Below are positions 49,089 to 57,517 of a stretch of DNA of 64,000 nucleotides, in pieces. The stretch is taken from assembly GCA_005656395.1 (NCBI GenBank), contig SRSI01000045.1:124001-188000 (forward strand). The letters run 5' to 3'. The notes beneath the pieces are model-generated. The model saw only the letters and a list, made by a program, of their open reading frames with translations. It made no database searches and was not told the origin of the DNA. Position numbers and translations under genes: made by a program. Position 1 is the first letter of the stretch. Every line of letters starts with the position of its first letter. The DNA is from Strongyloides papillosus. Lineage: Eukaryota > Nematoda > Chromadorea > Rhabditida > Strongyloididae.

Positions 49089-49989
49089 CAGGGTGGACCA
49101 AAAGTCACGACACAGTTGAAATAAAACACTTTATAACTTTTTTTGTAGGCGACATATTTTTATGGTATTATACGCAGTTTGTAGAGAATTTGTTAGAGAA
49201 TAATATATTACAAGATCGTTTTCAAGAATGAACTTTAAAAATAGTTTTTTAATTTCTTAATATTTTACATTTATAAAAAGTATTTCTTAATTTTTTTCAA
49301 TTTAAACTTATTTTTAAGTTTAAAACACATGGATACAATTCGTAATAAGTCAATATTTCACACAATTATGTATGAAAAATGATATCTTTTAAATGATCAC
49401 CATTTAATTTCTTGCACAAGCTTATTTATTATAAAACATTAATTATTACTCTTATTAAATTGTTGTATTTAACTCTTTTAAATGATTTACAACACTTAAT
49501 AATGCATGTCTTGACGAAGCTTGGGTCACATTGCAATAGGTTTTGAATAATTTTTGAGTTGTAACGATTGAACATCTGTTGTTGTAGCAATTACGAACTA
49601 TTTTTGTTCGTTCTTCAGTAGAATACTTTCTTAAAGAGGTAGCAACGATATAAAATATTTGAAATATATGAAGAAAATTAATGTTGTATAAACAAAACAT
49701 TTTATGGAGAAAAATGTTTTTAACTACCCTTTTAAGCATCTAGCATTTATTTTTTAATCAATTGAAATATTATAAGATGCACTTTTAAAGCAAAAATACA
49801 AACATTTTTATTTAATTTCATACAACTTTTCGATAAGATCATTCTTGAGAACGATCTTATGATATATTATTCTATAAATCATCCTCTACAAAATGCGTAT
49901 AATATCATTTAAATATGTCAACTACAAAAAAAGTTATAACATTTATAATGTGTTCCATCCAACTGTGACATGACTTTTGGCCCACCCTG
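49089..49989 (-). mobile_element. Tc1/mariner-like element inserted in the RT
   Basis: Inverted ends CAGGGTGGACCAAAAGTCA and (reversed) CAGGGTGGGCCAAAAGTCA, with TA at 49087 and 49990. Removing 49089-49991 rejoins the RT reading, which proves the insertion. It is 901 bp with only the N-terminal DNA-binding part of a transposase left. A diverged sister copy is at 62310. Confidence 0.85.
49455..49739 (-). pseudogene. Transposase N-terminal helix-turn-helix remnant
   Basis: The frame contains LRKYSTEERTKIVRNCYNNR, then SIVTTQKLFKTYCNV and a SSRHALLSVVNHLKE segment. This is the layout of the helix-turn-helix domain (DUF4817 type) that begins many Tc1/mariner-related transposases. The catalytic DDE part is missing. 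Confidence 0.6.
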
Positions 49990-49991
49990 TA

Positions 49992-50670
49992 TATTTGGGT
50001 ATGCGTATTTCATTAAAGATCTTGGCGAATTAGCTGTTAAAGTAGTGAAAAAGTTACATACTAGTGAACCAAAATTGAATAAAGAAAAATCGAGATTATT
50101 TGCGACAAATATTGACTTTTTATCATTTGAATTTGGAGAAAAAGAAATAAGATCTTCTAGTAAATATATTTAAAAAGATTATGAATTATAAAGTTCCAAC
50201 AAATACTGCACAAGTTAGACGTTGTTTGGGCATGGTACAGTATTTTAAAAATCAAATATAAAATACTTAAATCACATTAATTCTTTTGTATGACCTTTTA
50301 AAAAATTAAAAAAATAAGATATTTAACTTTTCTAAGAAATGTGTTCAAGCTTTCAATAAAGTAAATGAACAATAATCTCGTAGACCTGTTATTGCTCTAC
50401 CAATATTTGGATTACCTTTTGATTTAATGGTTGATAATTGTAAAGATGCACTAGGTCAATTTTGTTTCAAATGCAAGAAGAAGAAAAAAAGTCATTGGGT
50501 ACTTTTCAAAGCGCTTTAAAGAGTGGAAAAAGAAGTCGTCTGCTCTAGAAATTGAATTAAGAGGAATTATTATGGCATTAAATCATTATATGGATCTATT
50601 GACTGGCTCACGTTTGACAATTTTATGTGATCACAAATCAATGTCTTTGTTTGTGAAAAATTCTAAATGT
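49992..50670 (+). pseudogene. RT thumb and first part of RNase H, old gypsy element
   Basis: Continues the RT after the transposon (FGYAYFIKDLGELAVKVVKK, then LNKEKSRLFATNIDFLSFEF). After several frame changes it enters RNase H: RRPVIALPIFGLPFDLMVDN, ELRGIIMALNHYMDLL and TILCDHKSMSLF. It is cut at 50675 by the younger gypsy element. Its continuation starts at 55720. Confidence 0.75.
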
Positions 50671-50675
50671 GCAAG

Positions 50676-50839
50676 TGAAATAAAAAAATAATACCCTTTT
50701 ATTGCTACCAAAAAAGCTGGAAATAATTATATAAAAATGATTACAAAAAAAAGCAACTTACCCTGCTATCGACAGGCTATCTATGAGATATTCCATCTTT
50801 AACAAGGGTTTATATAGTGATATTGTCATCACTATGTCA
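50676..50839 (-). repeat. 3' LTR (164 bp)
   Basis: Same as 55556-55719. The sense strand just upstream (about 50840-50855) is C-rich (TGTCCCCCCGGAG), not a normal polypurine tract. Confidence 0.85.
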
Positions 50840-50929
50840 CTCCGGGGGGACACAATAAGATGAAAATAATAAAGACAATAAAAATTACACAAAAAAATCT
50901 AAGTAATATTATAAATCTACATGAATAAG

Positions 50930-51658
50930 TTAAACACTCTGAGGTTGTGATATAGCAATTCTCCTTAAATCGTATTCTTGAGTACCTTCAATGGGGAAGT
51001 AAATTCTTTTCACTCTTTGAAATGGTAACTCCGATATTTCAAGTTCAACACTTTCTCCTCTAGCTAGACGATCTGCGATGTTATGTGGAGCTATTTTATG
51101 CCCACGAACATGTACCATAAGAAACTTTGGAGACCACATTTCAGCTATTTTTGTCCATGTAGATAAATAAGCCGGAATATATTTTTTCTTAGACGTAGTT
51201 TTAGTTTCAACCCACTTCCATAACCAATGTTTATTTATGGCATTAACACAGTACGAATTATCCGAAAATATAACACATTCTTTAATTTTGAAATAAGTGA
51301 TCAATCTTAAAGCTGAATGTAATGCTTCAACTTCTAACCTTGGTGATGTTGATTTTCCACGTAGGTAGTTTCTTACACTTAATACAATATCATTTTCACC
51401 TAAAACTCCGTATAGACCAATACCTGACCCTTGATATGTGGAACCATCAATCATTAAATACGATGCGTTTTGTGGTAACTTATCAACAAAATCATAAAAT
51501 TCCTCTTCATTTTTCAACGATATACCCTCAGCTTCACATTCCAATATTTTCCATAAAGGTTCTGAGGCTTCATCTTGTAATCTTTCATCAGTTTCATTTT
51601 CTACACATTCTGCTGGGGGGGGAGGGCGAAGATGCCTGGAAAATTGGATTTTCTTCAT
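50930..51658 (-). CDS. Second, catalytically complete RNase H downstream of the integrase, 242 codons
   Basis: Overlaps the integrase frame by 65 nt in the +1 frame. A single slip on the C8 run (about 51615-51622) would fuse the two. After an acidic linker, residues 65-201 are a full RNase H of the cellular/RNase HI type: Asp71 (YLMIDGSTYQGSGIG), Glu109 (SPRLEVEALHSAL), Asp133 (CVIFSDNSYCVNAIN), a W-x-W basic-protrusion-like helix (KHWLWKWVETKT), and His187 and Asp196 (VHVRGHKIAPHNIADRLA). All catalytic residues are present. A tail of about 40 residues follows. Position after the integrase is not the standard gypsy layout. Confidence 0.88.
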   Translation of the reverse strand: MKKIQFSRHLRPPPPAECVENETDERLQDEASEPLWKILECEAEGISLKNEEEFYDFVDKLPQNASYLMIDGSTYQGSGIGLYGVLGENDIVLSVRNYLRGKSTSPRLEVEALHSALRLITYFKIKECVIFSDNSYCVNAINKHWLWKWVETKTTSKKKYIPAYLSTWTKIAEMWSPKFLMVHVRGHKIAPHNIADRLARGESVELEISELPFQRVKRIYFPIEGTQEYDLRRIAISQPQSV

Positions 51659-52442
51659 CCATTAAGAACGTGTTTTCCAAACCCTCTAAAGGTTTGAATT
51701 TAATAGTAGGACATTTCTTCCCAAAATGTACAAAATCTTTAGAAACGAAAATTTCATTTTGTTCACTGTCTTTTATCAAATATGTACGACTACCAAGTTG
51801 AGCAATAATCGTTCCTTCTTCAAAAACTTTAGAACTTTCGCCTCTTCTTTTGAAGAAGACATGTTTTTCTTCTACTATTATCAATTTTGATGGAAAAAGA
51901 TCATGAACAGGTTCCTGATTATTAACATAATATAAACGTGCCGGGGTATGTTTAGTACGTGAGTTAATGGTGTTATTTAGAGAATCTACTGACCATTTGA
52001 AAGATTGTTTAAATGACATATTTTGTGATATACCTTTAACTAATTTTCTTTTCAGCAGACCTACATATTTTTCGGCAAGACCATTAGTCGTTGGTGTATA
52101 AGGAATTGAATTCATAACCTCTACAGGATATTCATAGTATATAGAGCATGTTTCAAAAAATTGGATAAGTTCTTTTGATCGGAAGACAGGTTCATTATCT
52201 GATACTAGAATACGATAAGGATACTGATTACAAATAATGGGTTCAAAGAAAGCTATAATAGTATCAGGTTTTTTATTGGGAATAGTTGCTGCATGAAGAT
52301 AATTGCTATATGCATCTACCAGTAAAATAATGGTGTGACCTTCAAAATAACCAATATCGAAATGTCCTCTATGTCGTGGATACAGTGCAGGAGACCAAGA
52401 ACGTGGTTGTTTTCTTACATTAATACGAGTTTTTTGACACAT
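51594..52442 (-). CDS. Integrase of the young gypsy element, 282 codons
   Basis: Begins MCQKTR, the last Cys of the HHCC finger. The partner Cys is lost at the frame break. The catalytic core has Asp29 (RGHFDIGYF), Asp82 (LVSDNEPVF) and Glu124 (TTNGLAEKYVG), with 41 residues between the last two instead of 35. A C-terminal domain follows, with a beta-rich segment (FEEGTIIAQLGSRTYLI). It ends within a Pro/Ser-rich linker containing a run of eight C on the sense strand, where the next frame takes over. Confidence 0.85.
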   Translation of the reverse strand: MCQKTRINVRKQPRSWSPALYPRHRGHFDIGYFEGHTIILLVDAYSNYLHAATIPNKKPDTIIAFFEPIICNQYPYRILVSDNEPVFRSKELIQFFETCSIYYEYPVEVMNSIPYTPTTNGLAEKYVGLLKRKLVKGISQNMSFKQSFKWSVDSLNNTINSRTKHTPARLYYVNNQEPVHDLFPSKLIIVEEKHVFFKRRGESSKVFEEGTIIAQLGSRTYLIKDSEQNEIFVSKDFVHFGKKCPTIKFKPLEGLENTFLMDEENPIFQASSPSPPSRMCRK

Positions 52443-53134
52443 TAATTCTTTACTGTTTCTTTAGCTATTGTAGATAATCCTTTAAATACGATTTTACTGT
52501 TAAGTTCTTCATACAATAACGTTTCTCCAGAATAATTTAGTTGATGTATCCATGATGCACCATGCTCTGCTATCTGTTTAGATACTAGAGGTTTAAAATC
52601 AAAACAAATCAAATCCTGCACTAAATGTAATTTTGGTAATAATTCTTGAATCGAATGTGGTAATTTTATAATCTTCTGGAGTTCACCTTTTAGATATGAA
52701 CGTAAAAGAGTAACTGTTTGATCTTTAGATTGAAAGTCCAGAATTTCAGAGTAGTTAAAAGCTTCACCCATACGTGTATTCACTGATCTATCATTTTTGA
52801 TGTTAAGATTCTTTATTATCAATTTCGGAACGTCAACTTGCTGCAAAAGTCGACTAATATATTGTATTGGTAAATTAGATAAAATAATGGGAGATAAAAG
52901 TCTCTGCAATCTAGTATAATTATTCTTCATTAAATCCAAGGGTTGTTTGGTTAATGTTTCTACCATTTTTGAATGAGATACTATTTTCACTTGTCTACTT
53001 TGAATTAAATGATTAGCCGAAACAATAGCCTCCGAGATGGCTGCCAATTCTTTTTCGATTAGTGAATATGGAATTTCATGATTTTTCATCTTTCTCATCA
53101 CAACATTTACTAGTTTCTTTTCTTTTTCTTCCAA
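52442..53134 (-). CDS. Degenerate RNase H / connection region plus half zinc finger
   Basis: This frame continues Pol in the +1 frame. YSLIEKELAAISEAI is motif 2 of a gypsy RNase H, but the motif 3 aspartate is Ser (IVSHSKMVETL for T-D-H-K) and no DALSR motif 4 follows PIQYISRLL. The motif 1 acid is also absent in the preceding frame. The domain therefore looks non-catalytic, like the connection domain of retroviruses. It ends in the first half of the integrase HHCC finger (EHGASWIHQL), and its TAA overlaps the ATG of the next frame as TAATG. Confidence 0.75.
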   Translation of the reverse strand: MEEKEKKLVNVVMRKMKNHEIPYSLIEKELAAISEAIVSANHLIQSRQVKIVSHSKMVETLTKQPLDLMKNNYTRLQRLLSPIILSNLPIQYISRLLQQVDVPKLIIKNLNIKNDRSVNTRMGEAFNYSEILDFQSKDQTVTLLRSYLKGELQKIIKLPHSIQELLPKLHLVQDLICFDFKPLVSKQIAEHGASWIHQLNYSGETLLYEELNSKIVFKGLSTIAKETVKN

Positions 53135-55409
53135 AAAATAAATTTCTACAATGAAATGAAAACTCCGTGAGTATAAACTGTAGTATTAATTCTACATCTT
53201 TTGGTGGATAATGAAGTTTCATATAATTCCGTGCTGCTTCTAAAAGCATTTCCCAATGTTTCTCTCTAACTTGGGACCAGTGGTAAATTTTTTCTACTGT
53301 TGGATGTAAAGGAGCAGTTACATTCGCAAATTGTTTTATAAATTTCCCCACATAACTAAACCTACCAAGAACAGCTTTCATATCATCACCTGTTATTGGC
53401 TTAGATATTTTAGAGAGAGATTCAGTTCTGGTTATATCTGGTATAATTGCACTTTTTGTGAAAACATGACCGAGAAAAGGTACTTGATCTTGAAAGAACA
53501 TGCATTTAGACAAATTTAACTTTAGATTATACTTTGCACAGACATCAATAAAACTAAGTACACCATTCCTTTGAGTTTCAAAATCTCCTATTATGATAAT
53601 ATCACCAATGAAATGAATTTTATTTGGAATATGCGACATAACTGATGAAAGAAGATTATGAAAGATACCCGACGCTGGTCGGTAACCAAATTGTAAACGA
53701 TCACTAACAAAAGTTCCTAGAAATGTTGATATAGTTGAAATGTATTGCTGATTTTCTGAAACTCTTATTTGCTTAAATGCGTCAGATAAATCAAACTTAG
53801 TAAAAAATTGGGTATCTGATATAGCACATTGTATTTCTTCAATAGTGGGAAGGACTACATCTACATTAGTTAAAAACTTATTGACATAACGTGAATCATT
53901 ACAAACCCGAGGTTTATCACTCATAGCTATACAACAAGGACTAGATATAATAGGATTTGATATATATCTAATTCTACCAAGACGCAATTCCTTAGCCAGA
54001 TGTTTAGACAAAATTTCTTTACCTTTTGCATTAAGATTGTTAGGTCTACTAAGCTTGGATTCCGGTGGAGAAATAAATGTTATTTCAGCTTCCAATTTTG
54101 GGTAAATTACAGTTTCATCATATATATGTGGACAAGTCAGCAGTTTTGAAGATACCATCTCATCCAGTGAAGACAAAATATCAATGACTTTCGTGCGACT
54201 CTCCATTATCTCCGTTATACGCGAATCAATTGAAATACCTAAGTGATACGCTGTTTCATGATTAATAATGGTTTCAGATCCTTCAATGAAATAAAATAAC
54301 GCTGAATATAATTTTTGAGTACCAATATAATAAACAGGAAGAGTTACTGAAGCTTTGATTGATTGAGTAATTTCACCTATACCTTGAGCCATCATATCTT
54401 CACAATATGTTACACCATATGACAAGAAATTATGAATTTTATCCGCACCCAGAATATTACCTTGAGCACCACAATCAACAAGTACAATCTGTGGTTCATC
54501 AGCTATTGATACACATTCATAAATTAACGGGGCTTTTGTAAAACTATCAGGCAAATTTATAGACTTTTGCTGAACAACTTTACTTGGACAATTTGTAGAA
54601 TAGTGACCTATTATACCACATGTATAACATGGTTTAGGAGCTCTATAAACATGATCTTGATTACCAGGCTCTCTTTGGAGTTGAGAATCTCTAGCTGGAC
54701 TTTGATTAGTACGTTTATTCGGAATTGACTGTTGATTTGGAAGATTTGAGTTCCATCCAGACCTTTGATAAGTATCTTGATGAACGGGTTGGGAAAATTT
54801 CATATTGCCATAACCATTCGGATTTGACCTTCTGAAAGAACCATCATTATGTGACGAACGGCTTGGGTGGTTGTAGGAATTTTGACCGGTTGACTGAGAA
54901 GCTTTGACTCTCAGTTTACGTAAGAAGATATCCCAGACTTTTACAACATCAGACAGCTTTACTTGTGTCGTTTCCACTAAATCTGGCAAAACATCACGTG
55001 GTAGTTGAGAATGCATTTTCATCATAACCACATTATCAATTGTTGGAGCAGAGAGATGTTCGCGCAACATGGCCTTCAGTCTTATTGCGTAAGCATCTGC
55101 AGGCTCATCTGTTTTACGGGTTTCCTTATGAAACATTGAAAGAACTTCTGACATTGAAAGTTGAGTTGGCTTAGCTTGATCGCTGACAAATTCCTGAATA
55201 TTGTCCCATGTAACCTCTCTTAGATCCGGATAAATCTGATAAAATTCTTGACGAGTTTCTTCCGTTTGACAGTAAATAAATGTAGTAATAGCTTTAGTAT
55301 CTGAAGTATCAATTTCTCTTAAAAACAGCTCATTTGCAAAGAACACATCATAAGGTACACCTCCTCTGTATGACGCAAGACTTACAATTTGATTAAACAT
55401 AGTCATCAA
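53076..55409 (-). CDS. Gag-protease-RT of the young gypsy element, 777 codons
   Basis: First Met is at 55406 (the open frame begins one codon earlier). Residues 1-170 are capsid-like and helical, and 171-260 are a Gln/Asn/Ser/Arg-rich linker. Residues 261-274 are a CCHC knuckle (CYTCGIIGHYSTNC). A protease active site VDCGAQ, with Asp312, follows. The RT spans about 460-720 and includes FTKFDLSDAFKQIR (Asp540), LQFGYRPASGIFHNLL, and FLGHVF in the thumb. The catalytic loop reads HFIGDIII (600-603) where F/Y-x-D-D is expected, and codon 602 is GGT. The last 40 codons enter a degraded RNase H. The end overlaps the next frame by 59 nt. Confidence 0.85.
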   Translation of the reverse strand: MMTMFNQIVSLASYRGGVPYDVFFANELFLREIDTSDTKAITTFIYCQTEETRQEFYQIYPDLREVTWDNIQEFVSDQAKPTQLSMSEVLSMFHKETRKTDEPADAYAIRLKAMLREHLSAPTIDNVVMMKMHSQLPRDVLPDLVETTQVKLSDVVKVWDIFLRKLRVKASQSTGQNSYNHPSRSSHNDGSFRRSNPNGYGNMKFSQPVHQDTYQRSGWNSNLPNQQSIPNKRTNQSPARDSQLQREPGNQDHVYRAPKPCYTCGIIGHYSTNCPSKVVQQKSINLPDSFTKAPLIYECVSIADEPQIVLVDCGAQGNILGADKIHNFLSYGVTYCEDMMAQGIGEITQSIKASVTLPVYYIGTQKLYSALFYFIEGSETIINHETAYHLGISIDSRITEIMESRTKVIDILSSLDEMVSSKLLTCPHIYDETVIYPKLEAEITFISPPESKLSRPNNLNAKGKEILSKHLAKELRLGRIRYISNPIISSPCCIAMSDKPRVCNDSRYVNKFLTNVDVVLPTIEEIQCAISDTQFFTKFDLSDAFKQIRVSENQQYISTISTFLGTFVSDRLQFGYRPASGIFHNLLSSVMSHIPNKIHFIGDIIIIGDFETQRNGVLSFIDVCAKYNLKLNLSKCMFFQDQVPFLGHVFTKSAIIPDITRTESLSKISKPITGDDMKAVLGRFSYVGKFIKQFANVTAPLHPTVEKIYHWSQVREKHWEMLLEAARNYMKLHYPPKDVELILQFILTEFSFHCRNLFFGRKRKETSKCCDEKDEKS

Positions 55410-55535
55410 ATTTTCGGTTAGTTTAAACGTTGAAAGATAAAGAAAATTGCAGGTTAATAAAGACTCTTGGTTGGTTCAAGATTCTTCCTCGTTTTAGTAA
55501 ATTAATTTGGTCAAGCAGGTACTTCTATTCTTTTA

Positions 55536-55555
55536 GAATCCTGCCAGGATCGCCA
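55536..55555 (-). promoter_or_regulatory. Primer binding site, probably tRNA-Arg type
   Basis: Directly inside the 5' LTR the sense strand reads TGGCGATCCTGGCAGGATTC, complementary to a tRNA 3' end of the form GAATCCTGCCAGGATCG-CCA. From memory this fits animal tRNA-Arg best. Confidence 0.6.
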
Positions 55556-55719
55556 TGAAATAAAAAAATAATACCCTTTTATTGCTACCAAAAAAGCTGG
55601 AAATAATTATATAAAAATGATTACAAAAAAAAGCAACTTACCCTGCTATCGACAGGCTATCTATGAGATATTCCATCTTTAACAAGGGTTTATATAGTGA
55701 TATTGTCATCACTATGTCA
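55556..55719 (-). repeat. 5' LTR (164 bp)
   Basis: On the sense strand there is a TATA box (CTATATAAACC, 55697-55687) and, near the end, AATAAA (55583-55578). Between them lie an ATG with 11 further codons (from 55676) and a CAGGGTAAGT splice-donor-like site (GTAAGT at 55641-55636), followed by a TTTCCAG acceptor-like site. A leader intron may be removed from the transcript. Confidence 0.85.
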
Positions 55720-55862
55720 GCAAGAGTAGTAGATATGCTTGAAACAATTAATTCATTTGACATTGATATTAAGTACAAAAATGCTGCTTCGATGAAACCT
55801 GCTGATACTTTAAGTCGTCAATATGTAAGTCGTATAGTTTTGACTAAAATGATGAACTCATA
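55720..55862 (+). pseudogene. RNase H C-terminal part, old gypsy element
   Basis: Resumes after the younger element: ARVVDMLETINSFDIDIKYK, then MKPADTLSR, the fourth RNase H motif (N-x-x-A-D-x-L-S-R). Joined to 50670 through the GCAAG duplication, the reading fits without gap. The open frame that begins in the LTR at 55663 is only a chimera. Confidence 0.8.
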
Positions 55863-55864
55863 AC

Positions 55865-56965
55865 ATCGCGCCCTGATAATGACACGTTATTGGGGATATT
55901 TCAAAGTTTTCATGATAATGTTGGTCATCTTGGTTACAATAGAACGATCAACTTGTTAAAATTACGTATCAACTATGATAGTATTGCTACTAACTACATA
56001 AATTATTTAAAATCATGTGAGAAATGTATGGCAGTTAATAATAAATTATATAAGAATAAGTTGACATGAAAATAGTTACTAGTAAATTTCCATTAGAAAT
56101 AGTATGCAGTGATGTTCTAGGACCACTGAATGTAACAATAAATGGACATAAATATTTGTTAAGTCTTACGGATACTATGTCACGTTTTGTTTGTTTATCA
56201 CCCTTAAAAACTATAACAGATGAAGAAATTTGGAATAAAATGCTAGACAATTTTATTTATGTTCGTGGTATTCCGTATACATTATTAACGGATGGTGTTA
56301 CATATTACACTAATCGATATTTTATTGACGCTGCTGCAAATCTTGGGATTTCAATAAGAGTAAGAAATATTTATTACCATCTAAACAATTGCATAGCTGA
56401 GAGACAATTTAGAAGTATTAAAAAATTTTGTGGAAAAAAATGGATCTACTTACTTGTCAAAATGCTTGGGATGATTTTGTACCGGCTATTCAATTTGCTT
56501 TAAATAATATAATTTACAAATCTTTAAAGGCTACTTCTCATCAAGTATTTTATGGGTGGAAAAGTTTAATGCCTGGTGAAGATTTATCAAATAAGTCTGC
56601 TGAATACATTGTGGATTATATTAAAGATCCAATAAGTCGTAAAACAGTGTTTGATTTTGTGGCTAAAATCACCAAACAACAACAAGGAGAGAAACGTTCT
56701 CATGGAAAGTAGAAAGCTGAATCTATTCCAGTAAGAAATTTGCCGAAATTGAAAGTTGATGCTGATGTGTGGATCAAGCTACCTTCTAAGAATAAACTGG
56801 ATACTAAATATATTGGTAGATATAAAATCATAAAAAGATTAGATAATACTTGCTTGGTTAATACTAAATGAAAAGGTAAACCTAAAAGATTACGTATTAC
56901 ACATTTAAAGTTAGACAACAAAAGAAAAATACAACAACTGATGATTAAAATGGTATGGATATAGT
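55865..56965 (+). pseudogene. Integrase of the old gypsy element
   Basis: The HHCC finger is complete (FHDNVGHLGYN, then LKSCEKC at 55917-56027). A stop at 56067 precedes the core, which has Asp in VCSDVLGPL, Asp in LLTDGVTYY and Glu in NCIAERQ, the last two exactly 35 residues apart. A frame change near 56430 moves into the remaining helix (WDDFVPAIQFALNN) and the C-terminal domain. A TAG at 56709 and a TGA near 56869 break that domain. The final VWIKLPSKNK...YIGRYKIIKRL resembles the SH3-like end of gypsy integrases. Confidence 0.8.
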
Positions 56966-57043
56966 GATAACTTTAAGTTCTATTTTAAGAAAGAAGAAAT
57001 AAGAATTTTGATAATTCTTGTAATAATTAAATATAAGGTACTA

Positions 57044-57515
57044 CACGGAGAAAAATTTTGCGGATAGAAACCGCAAGCATTTGCGGTTTATAATCAGAAA
57101 TGGTAAACCGCAAAATTATTATAAACGCAGTAAAATTATGTTTTCTTCTACCACGACATTTACAACTGTTGATACTTCTTCAGTAAAAGATACCACATTT
57201 TATGCGATGTATGGTTTTTGATTAAATGTAGGAAGAAACAAATAGTTATTATAATAAAAAAACATTATTCAAATGTTTATTAAACATGTTTTACCTTTTT
57301 TTTAAATTCTAAAAAATTTAAAATTTCTTTAATTGATAAATAATAACTTCAACGGTAATATGAATATTTATTTTACTAATAAAATTAAATACATTTCATT
57401 TATAAACAAAATATCTGCAAAAATATAAATTTAACAAGGTCAAATTTTCTATCAACCGCAAAAAGCCGCAAACTTTTGCAACCGCAAAGAGCTGCACAAA
57501 AAATTTTCCTCAGTG
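57044..57515. mobile_element. MITE with TTTGCGG-rich ends
   Basis: Ends CACGGAGAAAAATTTTGCGG and (reversed) CACTGAGGAAAATTTTTTGT, with TA on each side (57042, 57516). Several ACCGCAAA/TTTGCGGT copies lie just inside both ends. It is 472 bp and has no frame. Confidence 0.75.
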
Positions 57516-57517
57516 TA

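Larger units (their letters stand above)
50676..55719 (-). mobile_element. Young Ty3/gypsy element with a second RNase H after the integrase
   Basis: 164-bp LTRs at both ends, identical by eye, run TG...CA, and GCAAG is duplicated at 50671-50675 and 55720-55724. The minus-strand order is gag, protease, RT, degenerate RNase H, integrase, then an additional RNase H. Coding is spread over four overlapping frames (55409-53076, 53134-52442, 52442-51594, 51658-50930). Identical LTRs imply recent insertion. Yet the RT motif is altered and the first integrase zinc-finger cysteine is lost, so this copy is probably dead. It sits inside the RNase H of the older element. Confidence 0.9.

Noticed and set aside
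51322..51801. 159-codon plus-strand frame across the integrase/RNase H junction
   Set aside because: Shadow of the minus-strand Pol frames, which carry all catalytic motifs.
55663..55863. Plus-strand frame starting in the young LTR
   Set aside because: Chimera of antisense LTR sequence and the resumed RNase H of the old element; not a gene.
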